DNA from: Streptomyces agglomeratus
GTDB lineage: Bacteria > Actinomycetota > Actinomycetes > Streptomycetales > Streptomycetaceae
DNA length: 64,000 nt
Assembly (NCBI RefSeq): GCF_001746415.1
Contig: NZ_MEHJ01000002.1
Location: 248,001 to 312,000 of the forward strand
Reading direction: 5' to 3'
Positions 28,510 to 37,572 of the stretch are shown in pieces. Numbering within the stretch: position 1 is the first letter of the stretch; each line of letters opens with the position of its first letter. The notes beneath the pieces were generated by a model. It was not told the origin of the DNA, did no database searches, and saw only the letters and a list, made by a program, of their open reading frames with translations. The position numbers and the translations under genes were made by a program.

Positions 28510-29420
28510 CTAGGCCGTGTCTGACAAATGATCACGGACGGGTTCGCGGAGCCAGAGGATCAGCGAGGCCAGGACGACTCCGGCGCGGTAGCGGTCGGCG
28601 AGCTTGTCGAACCTGGTCGCGATTGCGCGGAACTGCTTAAGGCGTGCGAAGCATCGTTCGACGACGTTGCGGTCGCGGTAGATCTCCTTGTCGAAGGCGG
28701 GCGGCCGGCCGCCGAAGCGCCCTCGGCGCCGGCGGTTGGCCGCTTGGTCGCGGCGCTCGGGGATCGTGACGGCGATGCCCCGACGCCGCAGCAGGTGCCG
28801 GATCGCCCGGCTGGAGTAGGCCTTGTCGCCCAGGACTCGGGTCGGTGTCGTGCGCGGGCGGCCGGTGTCGGCTCGCGGAACGCGGATCCCGTCCAGGACC
28901 TGACCGAATGCGGTGGCGTCGTTGACGTTGCCGGGCGTGAGCACGATCGACAGGGGCAGGCCCCGGCCGTCGACGGCGAGGTGGACCTTGGTGGTCAGCC
29001 CGCCTCGGGACCGGCCGAGGGCCTGGCGCGTCTGCGAGCGGCCCGGATCTTCCAGTTCGTCCCCGTCTGCGGCCCCTTTTTACGTGCGCCGGCGGCGTGC
29101 TGGTGGGCACGGTTGACCGTGGAATCGACCGCGACGGTCCACTCCACCCGGCCCACCGCGTCGTCACGGACCTGCGCATGCTCCAACAGCCTTGCCCACG
29201 TGCCATCCGCCTCCCAGCGGGCGAATCGCTCGTAGACGGTCTGCCACGGCCCATACCGCTCCGGCAGGTCACGCCACGGAGCCCCGGTCCGCAACCGCCA
29301 CAGCACACCATTGACCACCTGCCGGTGATCACGCCACGGCCGACCACGCCCGTCCACCTGCGGCAACAAGGGCTCTATCCGCTCCCACGCCGCATCATTC
29401 AACTCACCTCTACCTGCCAC
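28510..29420 (-). pseudogene. IS5-family transposase in two frames
   Basis: The first frame begins at GTG 29420: ELNDAAWERIEPLLPQVDGR, WRDLPERYGPWQTVYERF and WTVAVDSTVNRAHQHAAGA (first Asp), to about 29050. Homology continues in another frame: GGLTTKVHLAVDGRGLPLSI, PTRVLGDKAYSSRAIRHLLR (second Asp) and ERCFARLKQFRAIATRFDK (Glu region), ending 28510. Some IS5 subgroups use a programmed shift between such frames. A simple deletion near 29046 is the alternative, so activity is uncertain. Confidence 0.7.
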
Positions 29421-29442
29421 AAGATCAATTATCAGACAGGCC
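28513..29442. mobile_element. IS5-family element inserted in IS4
   Basis: Imperfect terminal inverted repeats of about 20 bp (28513-28533 and 29423-29442; both start GGCC and end GATC). Flanks TA(G) and TTA are compatible with the short duplications of IS5 elements. It interrupts an IS4-type transposase gene. Confidence 0.75.
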
Positions 29443-29448
29443 TTAGGC

Positions 29449-29765
29449 GTCGTCGGCGGGCCAGCGGCACCGTCGCCGGCGAAGCTGCCGCAGCGCAGCT
29501 TCCGAAGGAGGACAGTGGTCGATGCCCGACAGGCCGGCCACGAGCTTGTCCCACACACGTCGGTATCCCAAAGACGGGAAAAGCCCAGGGCCAGGACGAA
29601 GTAGATCCCGACCCGCGAGGGCAGCGTGCGAACTCGGACTTGAACGGTCTTGGTCTCTTCGAGGACGTCATCGACGAGCTCGAAGGGTACGTGCTGAGTC
29701 AGCCCGCCAAGATGGCCCGGCGCGAACGCGCCCGCCGCGACGGTTGGTGGTACGTGTCAAGGTGC
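29449..29765 (-). pseudogene. IS4-family transposase, N-terminal part
   Basis: Reads FAPGHLGGLTQHVPFELVDD, VQVRVRTLPSRVGIYFVLAL, then after a frameshift GYRRVWDKLVAGLSGID and SEAALRQLRRR, the N-terminal region of IS4-family transposases. It ends at GPPTTP, where the IS5 element inserted. No start codon is secure. Confidence 0.65.
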
Positions 29766-30139
29766 GAGTGGGGAACTGACGCGACAACGGATCCCCTGGT
29801 CAAGAAGGTCTAGGTCGACCTTCTCCTATCAGGGAATGCGGCCTGCAGTGCTAAAATCATCCTTCTCGGGCCTGGACTTGACTTGGCGGCCGCGGCATCA
29901 ACCTTCGTGGCATTGCTTCAACCGCATGCTCGGCCAGCTCCACCACTGTCTCAAGCAACGCGTCCTGTTCGAAAAGGCGACAGCCCTTCCCCCAGCGTCC
30001 TGGCGACCGCAGCTTGACACCTTCACATCGTGAGGTGTCTTCCTCACCATCGGATGCGTACTGATCTGTTGGCGACGCCTGCAATCCCGGTAGGAATTGC
30101 AAGACAGGCACGGCTTACGTTGACCGCCGGTGGCCGACC
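29766..30139. other. Intergenic, probable remnant sequence
   Basis: No supportable gene. Near 30016-30039 there is an almost perfect stem (GACACC-TTCAC/GTGA-GGTGTC, one bulge), about 100 bp past the end of the minus-strand methyltransferase gene, which may serve as its terminator. Confidence 0.4.
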
Positions 30140-30922
30140 TCAGGTTGGCTTGCGCCACACGGATATGTGCTTCGCGGAGTCCTGGGTGAACGGCGCCCCG
30201 TCCCAGTCCGCGACGCGACGTTCCATCTCGAACCCAGCGATCCGTGCCATCAGGTCGAGCTCTGCCGGCCAGGCGTAGCGGTGCCGGGAGTTGTCGCGGC
30301 GGTAGCGGCCGTCGTCGCCGTCGCGGGTGAAGTGGTGCGAGACGAGAATCTGCTCGACAAGGTCGAACGTGTCGAAGCCGACATGCTGCTCAGAGACGTC
30401 GAACGGCACCGCGACCTGGCCGGGCGGCAGGAACCGCAGAGGCGGCACACCCAGCTCGATGACGAATCGGCCGCCGGGCACCAGATGACGTGCGGCGTTG
30501 CGGAAGCACTCGACCTGCTCCTCCTGCGTGAGCAGGTTCGTGATGGTGTTGTAGACGAGATAGACCAGGGTGAACTCGCCGGGAACGACGGTGGTGGCCA
30601 TGTCCCCGATGACTACCGGGAGCGTATCCTCGTCGATCTTGCGCCGCAGCACCACTGCCATGTGCTCGGACAGTTCGATGCCCACTACCGGCACGCCGCG
30701 TTCCCGGAGCGGGACGGCCACTCGTCCGGTCCCGATGGCGAACTCCAGTGCCCGGCCGTCTCCGGCGAGCTCGGCCAGGAAGGCGAGAGTCGGTCCGAGA
30801 ACGGCGGCCGAGGACGTCTCGGTCTCCTCGGAGTCGTAGCGGTCGGCGGTCGCACGGGTCCACAGCTCACTGCTCGTCACGGCGGCCACTTTGCCGGGTA
30901 GCAAGGGGCGCTGTCGACGCAT
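30140..30922 (-). CDS. Class I SAM-dependent methyltransferase
   Basis: 260 residues. The SAM-binding motif I is GDGRALEFAIGTGRVAVPL, followed by VPVVGIELSEHMAVVLR (acidic end of strand 2, Glu), a GDMATT loop (motif II) and FTLVYLVYNTITNLLTQEEQ. The C-terminal half ends with RIAGFEMERRVADW, usual for methyltransferase domain 25-type enzymes. The substrate is unknown. ATG 30922 has GGAAG five bases upstream, whereas the internal GTG at about 30880 has none. It stands alone between two IS-rich stretches. Confidence 0.85.
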   Translation of the reverse strand: MRRQRPLLPGKVAAVTSSELWTRATADRYDSEETETSSAAVLGPTLAFLAELAGDGRALEFAIGTGRVAVPLRERGVPVVGIELSEHMAVVLRRKIDEDTLPVVIGDMATTVVPGEFTLVYLVYNTITNLLTQEEQVECFRNAARHLVPGGRFVIELGVPPLRFLPPGQVAVPFDVSEQHVGFDTFDLVEQILVSHHFTRDGDDGRYRRDNSRHRYAWPAELDLMARIAGFEMERRVADWDGAPFTQDSAKHISVWRKPT

Positions 30923-31112
30923 TTATCTTCCACCGGCTCCGATCACACGGTTCGGGCGGCCGGTACAGACCTTTCAGGCACAGCCTGGCTCGGGGCGCGC
31001 GGTCACGGCAGTCGTGCGGTCGTTCTCCTCGGCGCAGCGTGCACCACCCACCGTTCGTCGTTGACTTCCGATGGCTTCGGCCGAGCGACCCAGCGCCCCG
31101 GGGATCGTCAGT
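30923..31112. other. Upstream region of the methyltransferase gene
   Basis: No coding frame is supported; it presumably carries the promoter of the minus-strand methyltransferase gene. Confidence 0.3.
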
Positions 31113-31162
31113 CTCGGAGTGATCCAACCACCTTGGAGATCTTTTCTCTAGGAGTTCCAAGG
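31113..31162. repeat. Solo IS5-type terminal end
   Basis: The sequence CTCGGAGTGATCCAACCAC followed by TCTAGGAGTTCC closely matches the right end of the IS5-type element at 43445-44333 (GAGCGATCCAACCACTTC and TTAGGAGTTCTT). No transposase adjoins it, so it is a relic end. Confidence 0.6.
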
Positions 31163-31539
31163 CCCTTCCAGTCACGAGCACGCAGCCCCGGCGACCAGCT
31201 TGGGCATCGGCTCTGGCAGCAACGGATCGATCGGTCGACAGTTCGTCCGAGACGATCCGGCCGAGAGTTCCTCTTTCCAAGAATAGACAAACGAGCTGCA
31301 AAGACGAAAGTCACACCGCGAAGAGATTCCTGTTGGACCTCTAACGCCTCGTGCCCGGATATGGATCTCCGGATTCATTGCGGTCACAGCGCCACCTCTT
31401 GGCAGCCCGCTCCGGTGGCGTGCCGGAATGCTTATCGTGCATCACGTCGCATGAGGATTCCGAGGCCGTTCCCCCGCCATTGACGCGGCGGAGCAACCGG
31501 TATCCGGCGAGCACGGCGCGTCCCACCGCGGCCTTCATG

Positions 31540-31850
31540 TAACGTCCACCGCCAGCGCCAGGCACGTCCGTCCGGGAAGCGGAGCGAAGGCAAGCTCGCC
31601 GGCAGCGAGCGCGGTCCGCCGCCTTCGATCTGGCCCCCCAGGTCGAGACCGTCGTACGGCGGGCCATGATCGAGCCGGCGCCAGGGCAGCAACGTACGCT
31701 TCACCGTCGCATACCAAGCACCCCGCGCGGCCACCACCCGGCGTCGGTCAGCTCGAACAGCTCTTCGCCGCGGCTGGTCGGACAGGCTTGCAACTCTTCC
31801 CGAAAGCGTGACGCTTGCCCTACCGCAACGACAGGCAACTGACCTGCTCT
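31540..31850 (-). pseudogene. Transposase N-terminal scrap
   Basis: Pieces in several frames (ASRFREELQACPTSRGEELF, ELTDA, RRLDHGPPYDGLD, then FPDGRAW and CLALAVDVT) parallel the N-terminal 110 residues of the complete transposase at 40105-41541 (CFRTELYACLTGRRDALFEL and so on). The catalytic core is absent. Confidence 0.6.
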
Positions 31851-32096
31851 CACGGCTCTTTGATCGACCCACCTGGATGGGACCGCAAGATCAGAAGAAT
31901 GCCTCCTCAGCATCCGGAGATTGAGCGAGTAAGCGGCCTAGTTCGAGGCACATTTCGACGCCGAACGTTAAAGAACAAGCTGAGGACTAGTGCCCCAGGG
32001 TGGCTTCCAAGACGGCACCCATAACTCTGACGGCCCCCTTGCGTTTTATTAGGTGCGGGTGAGTGCCCGCGATGATGTTAGGAAAGCAGGGAACCT
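31851..32096. promoter_or_regulatory. Upstream region of the chaplin gene
   Basis: No gene seen. It should contain the chaplin promoter. A GGAAAGCAGGGAA stretch (32081-32093) directly before ATG 32097 is the likely ribosome site. No sigma-factor boxes are assigned. Confidence 0.4.
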
Positions 32097-32876
32097 ATGA
32101 AATGGGCTAACCGAAACGGTGCGTTCGCCGTCGCCGCCGCATCCGGCGTTATGGCCATGGCGCTCCCAATGTCCTCCGCCCTTGCGGCCGACGGGGCCAG
32201 CGCCGACGCCACGACGGCTGGCTCGCCCGGGCTCCTCTCCGGCAACTCCATCCAGCTCCCGGTTCACGTGCCGGTGAATATCTGCGGCAACACGGTGAAC
32301 GTCGTGGCGCTGCTCAACCCCGCTGCAGGCAACTCCTGCGCGAACAAGGGCGACGCGGCGAAGGCCGACCGTCCGAAGGAGAGCGGTTCGAAGGAGAGCG
32401 GTTCCGACCACAGCGGCGACTGGACCGCTTCCAGCGGTGCGTCGGCCCACGGTCACACCTCGGACTCGCCCGGACTGATTTCGGGCAACGGCATCCAACT
32501 GCCCGTCGACCTTCCGGTCAACGTATCCGGGAACAGTGTCAATGTGGTCGGCGTGGGCAACCCGGCCTTCGGGAACAAGTCCGTCAACGGCCCCGGCGAC
32601 CAGCCCCCCCACCAGCACACAGACGACCCGGCGCCGAAGCCCCGGACGTCGAAGCCTCCGGCCCCGCAGCCCTCGAACGACCCGGCGCCGAAGCCCCGGG
32701 CCTCGAAGCCTCCGGTCCACGTCCCATCCCAGCCCAGCTCGCACACCCCGAAGGACGCGGCGCCGGTGCTGGCCCACACCGGAGGGGACATTACGGCTCC
32801 CGCGCTTGCTGGCGGCGCGGCGCTCCTCGCGGGTGCGGTCCTGTACCGCCGCTGCCGCCCCGGCGGTACCCGCTGA
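32097..32876 (+). CDS. Long chaplin with sortase signal
   Basis: 259 residues, secreted. A signal peptide (about 1-30, ending SALAADG) is followed by two chaplin domains, roughly 41-85 (SPGLLSGNSIQLPVHVPVNI, GNTVNVVALLNPAAGNSC) and 127-165 (SPGLISGNGIQLPVDLPVNV, GNSVNVVGVGNPAFGN). A Pro/Lys/Ser-rich repeat spacer precedes LAHTG at about 225-229, a membrane segment and a basic tail, the sortase wall-anchoring signal of ChpA/B/C-type long chaplins. These display chaplin domains on aerial hyphae to organise amyloid surface fibres. The first domain has its Cys pair; the second has none. Confidence 0.93.
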   Translation: MKWANRNGAFAVAAASGVMAMALPMSSALAADGASADATTAGSPGLLSGNSIQLPVHVPVNICGNTVNVVALLNPAAGNSCANKGDAAKADRPKESGSKESGSDHSGDWTASSGASAHGHTSDSPGLISGNGIQLPVDLPVNVSGNSVNVVGVGNPAFGNKSVNGPGDQPPHQHTDDPAPKPRTSKPPAPQPSNDPAPKPRASKPPVHVPSQPSSHTPKDAAPVLAHTGGDITAPALAGGAALLAGAVLYRRCRPGGTR

Positions 32877-33048
32877 CCCGATGCCGCACGGCCCTCATCA
32901 AGAAAATGTGCCCGTGCAGACAAGGGCTGCGAACCGATGATGAGGCTCTGAACCGCAGCACGGGGCACTAGGACGAGCGCGGGGCGTCCAGCTAGGACCT
33001 GTCCGGACGATCATGTGGCTGCTCTGTGCCCGGGTCGTTGATGTGGGC

Positions 33049-33812
33049 ATGGGGCGAGGTGATCTGAGTGATGCTGAGTGGGAACGGCTGCGGCCGTTCC
33101 TGCCGGTCAGCAACCGGCGTTGTGGTCGGGGGCGGGACCACCGGCAGGTGATCGACGGGATTTTGCACCGGGTGCGGACCGGTGTGCAGTGGCGTCACCT
33201 GCCGGAACGGTTCGGGCCGTGGAAAACCGTGTATGAACGTCATCGGCTGTGGTCTGCCGACGGGACGTGGGAGCGTCTGCTGCAGCAGGTCCAGGCCGCC
33301 GCCGACGCGGCGGTGAGTCGACTGGGACATCTCGGTGGACTCCACCATCGTGCGTGCGCATCAGCATGTCGCCGGTGCCCGTACCGATCCGCCGCCGGCC
33401 CCCGCGTCAAAGGGGGCCGAAGTCCCAGAACACCAGGGCGAAACGCCGTGGCAGAGCCTGTTCGCCCGCCTGGAGGAGGTGGTGCTGGAGGTGAGGGCAT
33501 GGGCCGCTCGCGCGGCAGATTTCACCACCAAGCTCCACCTGAGCGCCGACGGCCGCTGCCGCCCGCTGTCTCTGATCGTCACACCAGGCCAGCGGGCGGA
33601 CTGCACTCAGTTCAAGCCGGTCCTGGAGAAGATCAGTGTCCCCCAGACCGGGCCGGCCCCGCGCCAAGCCCGACACCCTCGCGGCCGACAAGCCACCCCA
33701 TGCGGCTATCGGGTCAAGCAGCTGCTGGGAGTGGGGGGCATGACCGGCAGGGCGAAGCCGATCGCTTCGTCGAACTTCTGGCGGGTCGTCAAGCAGTGGT
33801 GCAGCTGGCCTA
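33049..33812 (+). pseudogene. IS5-family transposase, frameshifted and truncated
   Basis: ATG 33049 starts GDLSDAEWERLRPFLPVSNR, WRHLPERFGPWKTVYERHRL. Near 33310-33330 the frame changes to give VDSTIVRAHQHVAGAR (first Asp) and DFTTKLHLSADGRCRPLSLI. A further shift precedes the C-terminal scraps, and the gene is cut near 33812 by IS110 sequence before the catalytic Glu region is complete. Confidence 0.75.
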
Positions 33813-34953
33813 GCATGCGGTTTTACAGATGTCGGAGGGCGGCGTGGTAGCGATCGCCGGCGTCTCGTCGGCGGGTGTAGTGGGCATGTGCTCCGGTGAG
33901 GCGGTGAGTGCGGCGAACGCCCAGTGGCGGCCGGTCTCGACCAGGCGGCTGTTCTTGATCCGGCGATGGCTGACGCGGCGGCTCATGCCGGATTCACGGG
34001 TCACCGGAGCGCTCCCGGCGTAAGCCTTGAGGTCCCGGGCCGTTTCGAACCTGCTGCGATCGTCACCGATTTCGGCGAGTATCCGAGCGCCGGTGAGCAC
34101 GGCAAGACCGGGGAAGCTCGTGATGATCTCCGCGTCGGGATGCTGAAGAAAGAGGTTCTCGGTGTCACGCGCCAGGCCCTCGCAGGCCCGGCAGGCCGCG
34201 TCGAGCTGCGCAAGCAGTGCGAGTGTCTGGCGTCCCATCGCCGTTTCTAACAGGGCCGGTTGGTGGAGCGAGGTCCTGCGGAGCACCCTGAGGAGACGGT
34301 CGGTCTCGGTCTCGATCCGGCGCTGCCAGCCGGCCCGCGTGACGGCGCCCCTCAGTCGACTGCGGGTGAGGCGGGCGGCCTCGGCCGGAGTGGGCGCGAT
34401 CGCCAAGATCGCACGGACCTCACGGGTCAGCAACCGCTCTCGTTTGTCAGCAAATGCCTCCAGGACGGGTAGTACTCGCGCAGGTGCGACCGGAGCCGAT
34501 TGTGAGCTCGGGTGCGGTCCCAGACTGCGTCCTGCTGAGCTCGGGCGAGGACGGAAATCGCCCTGGCCAGGTCGGAATCGTCCGGCAGCGGCCGATGCTG
34601 CTCGGCATCCGTCCGCAGGATGTTCGCCAGGACGAGTGCGTGCTGGTGGTCGGACCTCTTACCGGAGACGACATGGCGGTCGCGGTAGCGGGCGACAGCC
34701 ATCGGATTGATGGCATAGACCCGGCGGCCGGATGCCCGCAGGCAGGCCACGAGGAGCCCGCGGGAGGTCTCGAGCGCGATCGGGATCGGATCGTCCGGGC
34801 TGTCGCCGTGCTCGGCGAGCAGTCGCAGCAGGTCCTGAAAGCCCGCCACGTCGTCGCTGATCCTGAGCTTGTCGAGCAGGCGGGCATCGGATCGACCACT
34901 GCCACGTCGTGGTGGTCCTCTGGCCAGTCGATTCCGCAGGTCACGTGCACCAT
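33813..34953 (-). pseudogene. IS110-family transposase, two frameshifts
   Basis: The start MVHVTCGIDWPEDHHDVAVV (DEDD-type first Asp) lies at 34953. The frame then shifts to give LRLLAEHGDSPDDPIPIALE, VYAINPMAVARYRDRHVVSG, SDHQHALVLANILRTD, and shifts again near 34445 to LTREVRAILAIAPTP and the C-terminal Transposase_20 part ITSFPGLAVLTGARILAEIG and YAGSAPVTRESGMSRR. The two breaks and the intact remainder suggest recent inactivation. The gene sits inside the IS5-like element. Confidence 0.8.
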
Positions 34954-35085
34954 GCACTCCCTTCGAGCCTTCGCTGTTCCTCAGCATCGAGCCGAGGCGG
35001 GGCCACCCGGCGACATATAGAAGCGCTCGTTGGCGCACCACCCCATCAGCCGTCCGTGGCCCCAGCTGGCCGGACAGGTCCTAGC

Positions 35086-36133
35086 CGATGTACACAAGAC
35101 GCCTCACCGGAGTTGGACTGCATGTTCGTCTCGATCGCCTCCTACCAAGTCAAGCTGCCGTCACTGCCGCTGTCGAAAGCGTCAGGACTGCGGCGGTCCG
35201 CCGTGGCCGCCCATCAGCTTCTGACGCCGGTGGTCGGCAGCAGCTCCTGCCGCGGAGCGGCGGCTAAGCAGTAGACCTGCAACAGGCCAAAGGCGACGGC
35301 GGCGCCGGCTGTGCGGCGGGTGAGATCGCGCGGAGCTGGGTGGTGCCGGCGACGCTGCTGCCCCGCTCTGGTGGCGGCATGCGTACGCCTCGGTGGCTTG
35401 ACACAGCGGGTTCTGTTAGGCGTGGGCCCGTAGTTCGCTGGGCGGCGCGCGGTGAGTGTGGGCCAATGACCTGAGCCCTGCGCGCCGCCCATGGCAACCG
35501 GCGTGGCAGCCGCGCCTGTACGGGGCTTCACCGAAGGGATCGGGGTTCACCCCGAACATCTCGATTCCGGCGCAAGACCTGGGCGAAGCTAGGTCCGTCC
35601 AGGTAAGCCGAGGGGTCGTGACTGTCCTGCGACTCTGCTGGCACGCGGTAAAGTAACCTCTGCGAAGCCCGGGCCGCTGTGCCCACGCAGTGCACAAGGT
35701 GTTGCCGAAGCCATCGAACGCTACACGAAGTTGGGACTATCCGGCCGCCGACGTCATGCACGGCTGGAGGCGGATGACGCTGTGCCGGGCCATGAATGCG
35801 GCATGCGTGAACTGCGCCGCGATGCTGATCACCCCGGACTGCCGGCACACCGGCCCGGGGCCGGACACTCTTGAGGGCTGCCTGAACCAGGACGAGAGCC
35901 GGCCCTGCCCTTGGCCGACTTTGCTGTGCGAGGCGCCGCCCTCCAGCAGTGAGGGAGTCGGGGCGCTGCGGATGCTGTACGACCGTGGGCAGGGCCGAAC
36001 TTCCAGGGGGAAGGGTGCAGCAGTCCGATGAAGCCCCCGACGCTTCCGCAGGGCTGCGCAGCTGTCGCTGAGCGGGCGCCGCGTGACTTGTGAGGCGCGG
36101 TGTCGTTGAAAGGGTGTCGGTCTCCTCGAGGTC
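35086..36133. other. No gene recognised
   Basis: About 1 kb with open but featureless frames on both strands and no family motif. A plus-strand frame at 35690-36031 has several Cys and Met starts but no ribosome site or similarity. Confidence 0.35.
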
Positions 36134-36169
36134 GGGCCCCGGAAGTCTGGCAACGTTCTTCCGGGGCCC
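36134..36169. terminator. Strong 12-bp hairpin
   Basis: A perfect stem, 36134-36145 (GGGCCCCGGAAG) with 36158-36169 (CTTCCGGGGCCC), and a 12-base loop. It lies 3 bp past the stop of a minus-strand frame at 36172, so it may be that frame's terminator, or a bidirectional one. Confidence 0.6.
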
Positions 36170-36171
36170 CA

Positions 36172-36531
36172 TTACCTATATAGGTCTGTCAGGGGCGACA
36201 GTTCAGTCCCCGCGGCAGCTTCGGCATCGGTTCCTGGAGCAGAACTGCATTTCCTGGGCGGCTCGTTGAACTGCATGATGTGACATCCGATGAAGGCGTC
36301 GAGTTCGAGGCAGCGCGTCGGACGGCCTTGTGCTGGAGCGGCCAGACGGCTTCGAACATCTACCCCGGCACCACTGACCTCGCCAGTTCGGTGCGCTGAG
36401 GCGGCTGCGTTGAGCAGCAACGACCGGTGGCATCGGCAAGATCCGCCAGCAAACGTGCGGCCTGCGCGCCCAACCACCGCCGCATTGTCAGTGAAGACGT
36501 GGAGCTTGGAACGAGAACCGATACCCTGCAA
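36172..36531 (-). CDS. Doubtful hypothetical protein
   Basis: A 119-residue frame whose only support is the strong hairpin directly after its stop and a protein-like C-terminus (RCLELDAFIGCHIMQFNEPP, ELSPLTDLYR). The N-terminal half is low-complexity, the start lies inside a foldback repeat copy, and no family is recognised. It may be a truncated gene whose 5' end was replaced by the repeat. Confidence 0.25.
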   Translation of the reverse strand: MQGIGSRSKLHVFTDNAAVVGRAGRTFAGGSCRCHRSLLLNAAASAHRTGEVSGAGVDVRSRLAAPAQGRPTRCLELDAFIGCHIMQFNEPPRKCSSAPGTDAEAAAGTELSPLTDLYR

Positions 36532-36652
36532 GCAGAAAGTACCTTCCTCCTGGACCGACAGAACGCCTCGGCAAGGTTCATCGTCCCAGTTCAGAAGGCA
36601 CCTTCGTATTTCCGCCCCGATTCCGTCTCATCTCCACCGGCAATGGTTAGTC
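36520..36652. repeat. Foldback repeat, copy 1 (diverged)
   Basis: About 130 bp that matches 37285-37424. The core runs from GCAGAAAGTACCTTCC (36532-36547) to GAAGGCACCTTCG (36593-36605), with ACAGAACGC and AAGGTTCATCGTCCC between. The complementary arms are partly decayed compared with copy 2. It lies immediately beside the 3' end of the GNAT gene. Confidence 0.75.
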
Positions 36653-37174
36653 GCCGAGGACCCGCTCCCACAGCAGCCCGTCCCGCCAGCTCCCGTCTAG
36701 AAAGATCGAGGAGTGCGCGACGCCGTACGGACTGAACCCGTTGCGGCGCAACACCCTCTGCGACGGCAGATTCTCCAGATTGGTGGACGCCTCGGCGCGG
36801 TGCAACCCGAGTTCATCCGTCATCACTTGGAGTACAAGCCCGACGGCGTGCCCGGCGTGCCCTAGATTTTGGGCAACGCTGGCGATCCAGTATCCGACGG
36901 AGCCGCGGCGCAGGTGCGGCTGTGGCAGGATGCCCCCGACGGTGACCTGCCCGATCACCTGGTCGTCGCCGAGCACCACGCCCGGCCAGACAGCACCGGC
37001 CCGATATCCGGCCAGCAGGCTGTCGATGTGCTCCGCCTGGCCCTCCGGGGTGAAGAAGTCGGCCGGCTGGGCAGGTTCCCACGGCCGGAAAGCCTCGAAG
37101 TCCCGCACCCGATGCGCGGCGATCGGGGCGGCGTCGGTGGGCTCGATCAGGCGGATCCTGGTGCTGCTGGCCAC
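36647..37174 (-). CDS. GNAT N-acetyltransferase (RimJ/RimL type)
   Basis: 175 residues from GTG 37174 with GAGGA seven to eight bases upstream. The GNAT core is visible: IRLIEPTDAAPIAAHRVRDF at the N-terminus, VVLGDDQVIGQVTVGGI (beta4), GSVGYWIASVAQNLGHAGHA (motif A, acetyl-CoA loop) and HRAEASTNLENLPSQRVLRR then NGFSPYG, characteristic of RimJ/RimL-type enzymes. The substrate is unknown. The gene is bracketed by two direct copies of a foldback repeat, which could mark it as a mobile cassette. Confidence 0.88.
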   Translation of the reverse strand: MASSTRIRLIEPTDAAPIAAHRVRDFEAFRPWEPAQPADFFTPEGQAEHIDSLLAGYRAGAVWPGVVLGDDQVIGQVTVGGILPQPHLRRGSVGYWIASVAQNLGHAGHAVGLVLQVMTDELGLHRAEASTNLENLPSQRVLRRNGFSPYGVAHSSIFLDGSWRDGLLWERVLGD

Positions 37175-37284
37175 GGGCTGATCCTCGTCGTGGTGCGTCG
37201 GGTGAGTCGGCCAGCATATGCGGGGAGCCAGCGCCGCCGCACCCTATGCCCGTCGGAGGATCGAGTCGATCGCACAGCTCGTGT

Positions 37285-37424
37285 CCTCGACACGCTGCAC
37301 GCAGAAAGTGCCTTCCGCTTGGGACGACAGAACCTCGCGACAAGGTTCATCGTCCCCGCTTGGAAGGCACTTTCGTACTTCCCCCCGCTTCCGGCCTTAT
37401 CTCAACCGAAACGGCGAGGCTAAC
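37285..37424. repeat. Foldback repeat, copy 2 (near-perfect hairpin)
   Basis: The core 37302-37374 folds on itself: GAAAGTGCCTTCC pairs with GGAAGGCACTTTC, GGGACGA with TCGTCCC and GAACCT with AGGTTC, giving a hairpin of about 70 bases. It is in direct orientation to copy 1 at 36520-36652, across the GNAT gene. The small size and long arms are those of a MITE- or REP-like element. Confidence 0.8.
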
Positions 37425-37572
37425 GCCCACGCCAAGAGGATTGGCCTGCTCGGCCAGCGCGCACTCGGTGCGGGAGTCTCGTGCGTTTCGCCCGATCATC
37501 GGCCCCCTGTCCACATGTGTGGCATCGAGGTTCTCATGACGGGATGGTCTGTGCGTTTGGTGCGGAGGTGGG

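Larger units (their letters stand above)
32991..35085. mobile_element. IS5-like element split by IS110
   Basis: Perfect 16-bp inverted repeats at 32991-33006 and 35070-35085 (GCTAGGACCTGTCCGG), with CTAG included. The left part encodes an IS5-type transposase. From about 33813 to 34955 an IS110-type transposase gene lies inside, so the outer element is interrupted. Confidence 0.7.

Noticed and set aside
27693..28535. Apparent 280-residue single protein
   Set aside because: It is a chance fusion of an IS4 fragment and an IS630 fragment in one frame.
29432..29671. Apparent 79-residue protein
   Set aside because: Off-frame reading of the IS4 N-terminal fragment.
32049..32777. Long minus-strand open frame opposite the chaplin gene
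   Set aside because: Val/Arg-rich shadow of the chaplin coding frame; no start context and no motif.
33023..33800. Alternative minus-strand frames opposite the IS5-like transposase
   Set aside because: Shadows of the plus-strand transposase; motifs appear only in the plus-strand frames.
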